From NCBI GenBank assembly GCA_046262415.1, contig JBHEMU010000162.1, positions 1-9,220 of the forward strand: a stretch of 9,220 nt of DNA, in the 5' to 3' direction. The translations under genes and the position numbers were made by a program. Below, piece by piece: positions 5,529-9,220 of the stretch. Each line of letters begins with the position of its first letter. Position 1 is the first letter of the stretch. Under the pieces are notes generated by a model. It was given only the letters and a program-made list of their open reading frames with translations. It did no database searches and was not told the origin of the DNA. The stretch is from JACDAS01 sp046262415 (GTDB lineage Bacteria; Actinomycetota; Thermoleophilia; Gaiellales; Gaiellaceae).

Positions 5529-5792
5529 GGCTCCGCGAGCGCCGCCTCGCCGGGCCGATGGCGCCGAACTGGCGCTCGTCCGCCCGAAGCCGGTTCCTGT
5601 CCCGTCGGCGCTACGACATCCTCGTCCTCGACCGCCAACCGCCGGGAGTCCTGTTCGAGGAACGTCACCTTGGACTTGCCGTCCCAATACGTGGGCGGAG
5701 CCGGGCTTGTCCCGGCGGGAGCCCAACTGAGGGCGAGGGTGAAGCGCGCGACAGGAGGGGGCTCACGGGGGAACCGTGGGTTCCTCCGTGCT
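5529..5792. other. Convergent intergenic region with hairpins, no gene seen
   Basis: This is 264 bases between the stops of the chorismate mutase gene (plus) and the nuclease gene (minus). Several frames are open across it, as expected at this GC content, but none shows a recognisable protein. Inverted repeats are GCGCC-GAACT-GGCGC (5561-5575), GCCGGG-CTTGT-CCCGGC (5700-5716) and the stronger hairpin at 5764-5790 listed separately. The block around 5696-5730 (GGAGC, CGGGCTTG, then ACTGAG) loosely recalls the reverse complement of hairpin A of the repeat, but the match is too weak to call a fourth copy. Confidence 0.5.
5764..5790 (-). terminator. Hairpin just downstream of the nuclease gene, probable terminator
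   Basis: CACGG-G-GGAACC (5764-5775) pairs with GGTTCC-T-CCGTG (5779-5790) around a GTG loop. This gives a twelve-base stem with one G/T pair. It begins two bases beyond the TAA of the minus-strand nuclease gene, where a terminator is expected. There is no U-run on the minus strand. On the plus strand only a short CTTTA follows, so any action may be partly bidirectional. Confidence 0.5.
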
Positions 5793-6290
5793 TTAGGAGG
5801 TCTCGTCCTCGACCGCGAACTCGTCCGGGGAGACCTGGTCGAGGAACTTCTTGAACTCGTCCACGATCTCGTCCTCGTTGACCTCCTCGCCCTCGAACTC
5901 GATCGCGGACTCGTCGATCACCGTGTCCGCGGCGAAGATCGGCGCCTCCGCGCGGACGGCGAGCGCGATCGCGTCGGAGGGCCGCGAGTCGATCTCGATC
6001 TCGGAGCTGTTCTGCTGCACCGTGATCGTGGCGTAGAAGGTGTTGTCGCGGAGCTCCGTGACGGTGATTCGGACGACCTGCGCGTCGAGGTGGCCCAGGA
6101 TGCTCGTGACGAGGTCGTGCGTCAGCGGTCGCGGCGTCGAGGCGCCCTGCAGCTTCATCAGGATCGCCGCCGCCTCGGGGTGGCCGATCCAGATCGGGAG
6201 GTACTTGCTTCCCTCGGCGGTCTTCAGCAGCACGATCGGCTGCTTGCCGACCAGGTCGAAGCTCACGCCGTAGATGACCATCTCATGCAT
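5793..6290 (-). CDS. Bifunctional nuclease domain protein (DUF151/BFN)
   Basis: This 165-residue soluble protein has a BFN domain at about residues 3-135. Plant and bacterial relatives have been linked to DNase and RNase activity, but many bacterial members are untested. Visible features are MVIYGVSFD at 4-12, PIVLLKTAEGSKYLPIWIGHPEAAAI (about 18-43, the core signature), RPLTHDLVTSIL at 54-65, FYATITVQ at 85-92 and DSRPSDAIALAVRAEAPIFA at 101-120. The C-terminal tail from residue 130 is strongly acidic (EFEGEEVNEDEIVDEF onward). I chose the ATG at 6290 because GAGG precedes it by nine bases. The in-frame GTG at 6296 would be only three bases from that GAGG. The gene lies 39 bases downstream of treY on the same strand. 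A TAGACT -10-like hexamer in the gap suggests it can also have its own promoter. Confidence 0.88.
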   Translation of the reverse strand: MHEMVIYGVSFDLVGKQPIVLLKTAEGSKYLPIWIGHPEAAAILMKLQGASTPRPLTHDLVTSILGHLDAQVVRITVTELRDNTFYATITVQQNSSEIEIDSRPSDAIALAVRAEAPIFAADTVIDESAIEFEGEEVNEDEIVDEFKKFLDQVSPDEFAVEDETS

Positions 6291-6309
6291 CGGCACCCGC
6301 CTCGCCCCC

Positions 6310-6315
6310 AGTCTA
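6310..6315 (-). promoter_or_regulatory. Candidate -10 element of the nuclease gene
   Basis: TAGACT on the minus strand (TAnnnT pattern) lies in the short gap between the treY stop and the nuclease start, 19 bases before the ATG. That leaves room for a short leader containing the GAGG ribosome-binding site. No good -35 hexamer is seen 17-18 bases upstream, where the sequence is within treY. Confidence 0.3.
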
Positions 6316-6323
6316 GCCCTGAC

Positions 6324-8294
6324 CTACGCGCGCACGCCCACGAGCAGGTGGGGATCCGCTTCGAGGCTGCGCCCCGGCAGCGCGTCGCGCCATCCCGGCC
6401 CCGGCTCGAACGCGGCGCCCGGGCGCAGCGCGACGGCGACGAGCACCTCGCCGCCGCGGAGGAACGTGCAGACGTCCGGACCGGCCTCGACCGGCTCGTA
6501 GGAGCCGGCGAACGCCCCGGGAAGCTCCGCGCGCAGCGCCAGCACAGTCCGGATCAGGGCGAGCTTCGCCGTCGCCCGGGTGGCCGGGGCCCATCTCCGC
6601 AGCTCGGCGAGCGCGCGCCGGCGACGCGGCCAGTCGACGGGCCGGCGGTTGTCCGGGTCGACGAGGGACAGCGACCAGAGCTCGTCCCCCTGGTACAGGT
6701 CGGGCACCCCGGGGGCGGTCAGCATCAGGAGCAGCTGGCCGAGGGCCGCCCGCTCTCCCGCCGCGGCGACCCGCGTCGCGAACGGCTCGAACGAGTCGAG
6801 GAACGGCCGGTGCCCGTAGAGCGCCCGCGCGAACGCCTTCGCGCCGGCCTCCCACGCGGGGTCGCCGTCCACCCAGGCGGTGTTGCGCTTCGCCTCCCGG
6901 AGCGCCTTCTCGACGTAGGCCTCGAGCCGCTCCGCCTCGAGCGGCCAGGCCCCGACCAGCGTCTGGTAGATCAGGTACTCCTCGGCCGCGTCGGGGGCGG
7001 GCCCGGTGCGCAGCGGCGCATTCAGCTCCCGCCACCGGAGGACGTGCTCGCGCCACTCCTCCGCCATGCCGGCCAGGGCCCCGATGCGCGCCCGCACGTC
7101 GCCGCCTCGCTTCGTGTCGTGCGTTTGGGTCGCGAGCAGGTGCCTGGGGAACCGGGAGGCCCGCTCGGCGTTCGCCCGGTGGAAGTCCTCGACGCCGAGT
7201 GAGAAGCGGCCCGGGTCGCCGCCCACCTCGTTGAGCGCCACCAGCCGCAGGTAGCGATAGAAGGCCGTGTCCTCGACGCCCTTCGCCATCACCGCACCCG
7301 TCGTCTGCTGGAAGCGGGTGACGAACTCGGCCGGAGCCTCGGTCTCGAGCAGCAGGACGCGCCGCAGCTCCTCGGGCACGGCCGCGAGCGCCTCGAGGTC
7401 GGCGTCCTCCACGCGCCCGCTCCACGGCTCGACGTAGGTGCGGTAGACGGGCAGGGACGCAGCCGCTTCCTCGAGTCCGGAGGCGTCGTACAGCCGGCGC
7501 AGCCGCTCGAACTCGGGCCGGAACGTCCCTCTCGCCTGCTCGAGCTTCGCCTCGTACGCGGCCTCGGCGAAGCACCGCCGCTCGCCCGTCAGCTCCGCGT
7601 ACAGCTCCGTCAACGGCCCCTCGCCCGCGGGATCGACGAAGAGCGCGGTCACGTCGTTCGCGAACTCGTAGCCGGTCGTGCCCTCGACCGGCCAGTCGCG
7701 CAGGCGCTCGCCCGGCTCGAGGATCTTCTCGACCCAGACGTGCGGCACGCCCTCGGCCCGCAGGCGCTCGAGGTAGCCGGCCGGATCGGCGAGGCCGTCC
7801 GGATGGTCGATCCGCAGCCCCTCGACGAGGCCCTCTCGCACGAGCTCGAGCACCTTGCGGTGCGTGGTCTCGAAGACGTCGGGATCCTCGACGCGGACGC
7901 CCGCGAGGTCGTCGACGTCGAAGAAGCGCCGGTGGTCGCCCGTGTCCGGATCGAGATCGAAGAAGTGCCGGTGCAGCTCCGGATCGGCCCAGAAGGGGTT
8001 CGTCTCGTCGGCCGCCATGTGGTTCGGGACGACGTCCAGGACGACGCCGAGCCCCGCGTTCCGCGCGGCCGCGCAGAGCTCGCGGAACCCGTCCTCCCCG
8101 CCCAGCTCGGCGGAGAGACGCGTCGAGTCGACGACGTCGTAGCCGTGCGTCGAGCCCGGACGCGCCTGCAGGGAGGGCGAGAGGTAGAGGTGCGACACGC
8201 CCAGATCCCTGAGGTAGCCCACGAGCCCCCGCGCGCCCACGAAGTCGAGGTGGGGACCGAGCTGGAGCCGGTACGTGCAGCGCAGCGCTACCAC
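6324..8294 (-). CDS. treY: Malto-oligosyltrehalose synthase (TreY)
   Basis: This 656-residue cytosolic GH13 enzyme turns the reducing end of maltodextrins into an alpha,alpha-1,1 (trehalosyl) unit, the first committed step of the TreY-TreZ pathway. The N-terminus is typical: CTYRLQL at 6-12, LGVSHLYLSPSLQARPGSTHGYDV at about 31-54. GH13 regions are intact: DVVPNH at 87-92, GLRIDHPDG at 159-167 with nucleophile Asp163, VEKIL at 188-192 with acid/base Glu189, and QTHDTKRGGDVRAR at 390-403 with Asp393. AKGVEDTAFYRY at 337-348 and GVPDLYQGDELW at 529-540 are also characteristic. At 656 residues it is on the short side for TreY, which often exceeds 700. The GTG at 8294 overlaps the end of treX by seven bases in another frame. 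It is chosen because the family's conserved start follows at once; the open frame beyond it is a treX shadow. Coupled expression with treX is likely. Confidence 0.93.
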   Translation of the reverse strand: MVALRCTYRLQLGPHLDFVGARGLVGYLRDLGVSHLYLSPSLQARPGSTHGYDVVDSTRLSAELGGEDGFRELCAAARNAGLGVVLDVVPNHMAADETNPFWADPELHRHFFDLDPDTGDHRRFFDVDDLAGVRVEDPDVFETTHRKVLELVREGLVEGLRIDHPDGLADPAGYLERLRAEGVPHVWVEKILEPGERLRDWPVEGTTGYEFANDVTALFVDPAGEGPLTELYAELTGERRCFAEAAYEAKLEQARGTFRPEFERLRRLYDASGLEEAAASLPVYRTYVEPWSGRVEDADLEALAAVPEELRRVLLLETEAPAEFVTRFQQTTGAVMAKGVEDTAFYRYLRLVALNEVGGDPGRFSLGVEDFHRANAERASRFPRHLLATQTHDTKRGGDVRARIGALAGMAEEWREHVLRWRELNAPLRTGPAPDAAEEYLIYQTLVGAWPLEAERLEAYVEKALREAKRNTAWVDGDPAWEAGAKAFARALYGHRPFLDSFEPFATRVAAAGERAALGQLLLMLTAPGVPDLYQGDELWSLSLVDPDNRRPVDWPRRRRALAELRRWAPATRATAKLALIRTVLALRAELPGAFAGSYEPVEAGPDVCTFLRGGEVLVAVALRPGAAFEPGPGWRDALPGRSLEADPHLLVGVRA

Positions 8295-9220
8295 AGGCGG
8301 CGAAGCGCGACGACCGAGCGGGCGTCGAGCGGCACCTCCGCACGGGCGGCGTAGGAGCGGTCGTCCTCGAGCTCGGGCTCGGCCGTCGAGAGCTCGACCC
8401 GCCAGCGGGCTCCGAAGCGGCGGACGGGCAGCCGGAACCCGATCGCCTCGTGGTGCGCGTTCAGCAGCACGACGAACGACGAGTCCACGACCCGTTCGCC
8501 GCGGGGGGTCAGCGTCGGGATCTCGTTGCCGTTGAGGAAGACGCCGAGTGCTCGGAGGTCGCCCTGCCAGTCGCGGCGCGCCATCTTCCGCCCGTCCGGC
8601 CGGAACCACCAGACGTCCGGGAGGCTCGACCCCATCGGGCTCTCACCGGTCAGGAACGTGCGGCGGTGGAAGGCGGGATGAGCCCGGCGGAAGGCGATCA
8701 GCCGCCGCGTGAACCGGAGCAGACGCACCTGCCGCTCGTCCAGGTCCCAGTCGAACCAGCTCAGCTCGTTGTCCTGGCACCAGGCGTTGTTGTTGCCGTG
8801 CTGCGTCCTCCCGAACTCGTCACCGCCGAGCAGCATCGGAGCGCCCTGGGAGAGCAGGAGCGTGGCGAGGAAGTTCCGCTGCTGGCGCTCTCGCAGGGCG
8901 TTCACCTCGGGATCGTCGGTCGGCCCCTCGACGCCGCAGTTCCAGCTGCGGTTGTCGTCGGTTCCGTCGTGACCTCCCTCGAGGTTGGCGTCGTTTCGCT
9001 TCTCGTTGTAGGTGACGAGATCGGCCAGCGTGAAGCCGTCGTGGGCGGTGACGAAGTTGATCGAGGCGAGCGGCCGGCGGCCATCGTCCTCGTAGAGGTC
9101 GCTCGATCCGCTGAAGCGCCGCGCGAGCTCGGCTACGCTCGCGTGTCCCCGCCAGAAGTCGCGCATCGCGTCCCGGTAGAGCCCGTTCCACTCGCTCCAG
9201 AGCACGGGGAAGTTTCCCAC
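8288..9220 (-). CDS. Glycogen debranching enzyme (TreX/GlgX), 3' part only
   Basis: This is the C-terminal 310 residues of a GH13 isoamylase-type debranching enzyme. It hydrolyses alpha-1,6 branches of glycogen to release maltodextrins, the substrate of TreY. The gene runs off the right edge, so the catalytic Asp and Glu of the barrel are not in view. Visible are VGNFPVLWSEWNG at the edge, then FWRG and ELARRFSGSSDLY (to about residue 43). NFVTAHDGFTLADLVTYNEKRN follows at about 55-76, with the conserved His60-Asp61 pair. LLGGDEFGRTQHGNNNAWCQDNE (130-152 region) is diagnostic of GlgX/TreX. The rest is the C-terminal beta domain, ending RRLW. The first in-frame GTG at the window edge is internal, not the start. 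The stop overlaps the treY start by seven bases. The pairing with treY favours a role in trehalose synthesis, though general glycogen breakdown is equally possible. Confidence 0.93.
   Translation of the reverse strand: MGNFPVLWSEWNGLYRDAMRDFWRGHASVAELARRFSGSSDLYEDDGRRPLASINFVTAHDGFTLADLVTYNEKRNDANLEGGHDGTDDNRSWNCGVEGPTDDPEVNALRERQQRNFLATLLLSQGAPMLLGGDEFGRTQHGNNNAWCQDNELSWFDWDLDERQVRLLRFTRRLIAFRRAHPAFHRRTFLTGESPMGSSLPDVWWFRPDGRKMARRDWQGDLRALGVFLNGNEIPTLTPRGERVVDSSFVVLLNAHHEAIGFRLPVRRFGARWRVELSTAEPELEDDRSYAARAEVPLDARSVVALRRLW

Noticed and set aside
5411..5854. Small plus-strand gene spanning the convergent gap.
   Set aside because: It overlaps chorismate mutase and the nuclease gene, has no ribosome-binding site support and reads as Arg/Pro-rich low-complexity sequence.
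5670..7202. Long plus-strand open frame of 510 codons.
   Set aside because: It is antisense to the nuclease and treY genes, whose motifs are clear. Its own sequence is low-complexity and matches no family.
6313..8343. Minus-strand open frame of 676 codons overlapping treY.
   Set aside because: It is the +1 shadow of treY, with arginine-rich translation and no GH13 motifs.

Overview
This is a very GC-rich window with many GTG starts, short intergenic gaps and frequent stop/start overlaps. That suggests a high-GC Actinomycetota genome. The gene mix (DUF2203, PIG-V-type mannosyltransferase, bifunctional nuclease, TreX/TreY) would fit a Thermoleophilia-like lineage, but this is inference; no rRNA or other marker is present to settle it.

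Layout. (1) A DUF2203 gene (62-478, minus) diverges from a three-gene plus-strand operon (575-3270): a PIG-V-like membrane mannosyltransferase, a BtuF/TroA-type substrate-binding lipoprotein and a CPBP intramembrane protease. These are joined by a 4-base overlap and a 6-base gap. (2) A secreted L,D-transpeptidase (3386-4555) has one diverged copy of a 75-99-base direct repeat on its left and two tandem copies on its right. (3) Two small plus-strand genes follow: a membrane-anchored PrcB-domain protein whose only visible start codon lies inside the last repeat copy, and an AroQ-type chorismate mutase (5244-5528). (4) A 264-base convergent intergenic stretch carries hairpins. (5) A minus-strand block reads leftward from the right edge: the 3' part of treX/glgX, treY, then a bifunctional nuclease (DUF151) gene.

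How the genes fit together. The plus-strand genes are mostly cell-envelope functions: polyprenol-linked mannosyl transfer, a lipoprotein, a membrane protease, peptidoglycan cross-linking and a membrane-anchored PrcB-domain protein. The right side is the TreX-TreY branch of trehalose synthesis from glycogen; TreZ, the third enzyme, is not in the window.

No complete undescribed system is evident. The most unusual signal is the hairpin-bearing intergenic repeat. It starts immediately after the stop codons of two successive genes, brackets the L,D-transpeptidase gene in direct orientation, and appears to have taken over the 5' end of the gene downstream. A second signal is a pair of promoter-like layouts in which a -10 hexamer lies exactly six bases before a GTG start, suggesting leaderless transcripts.
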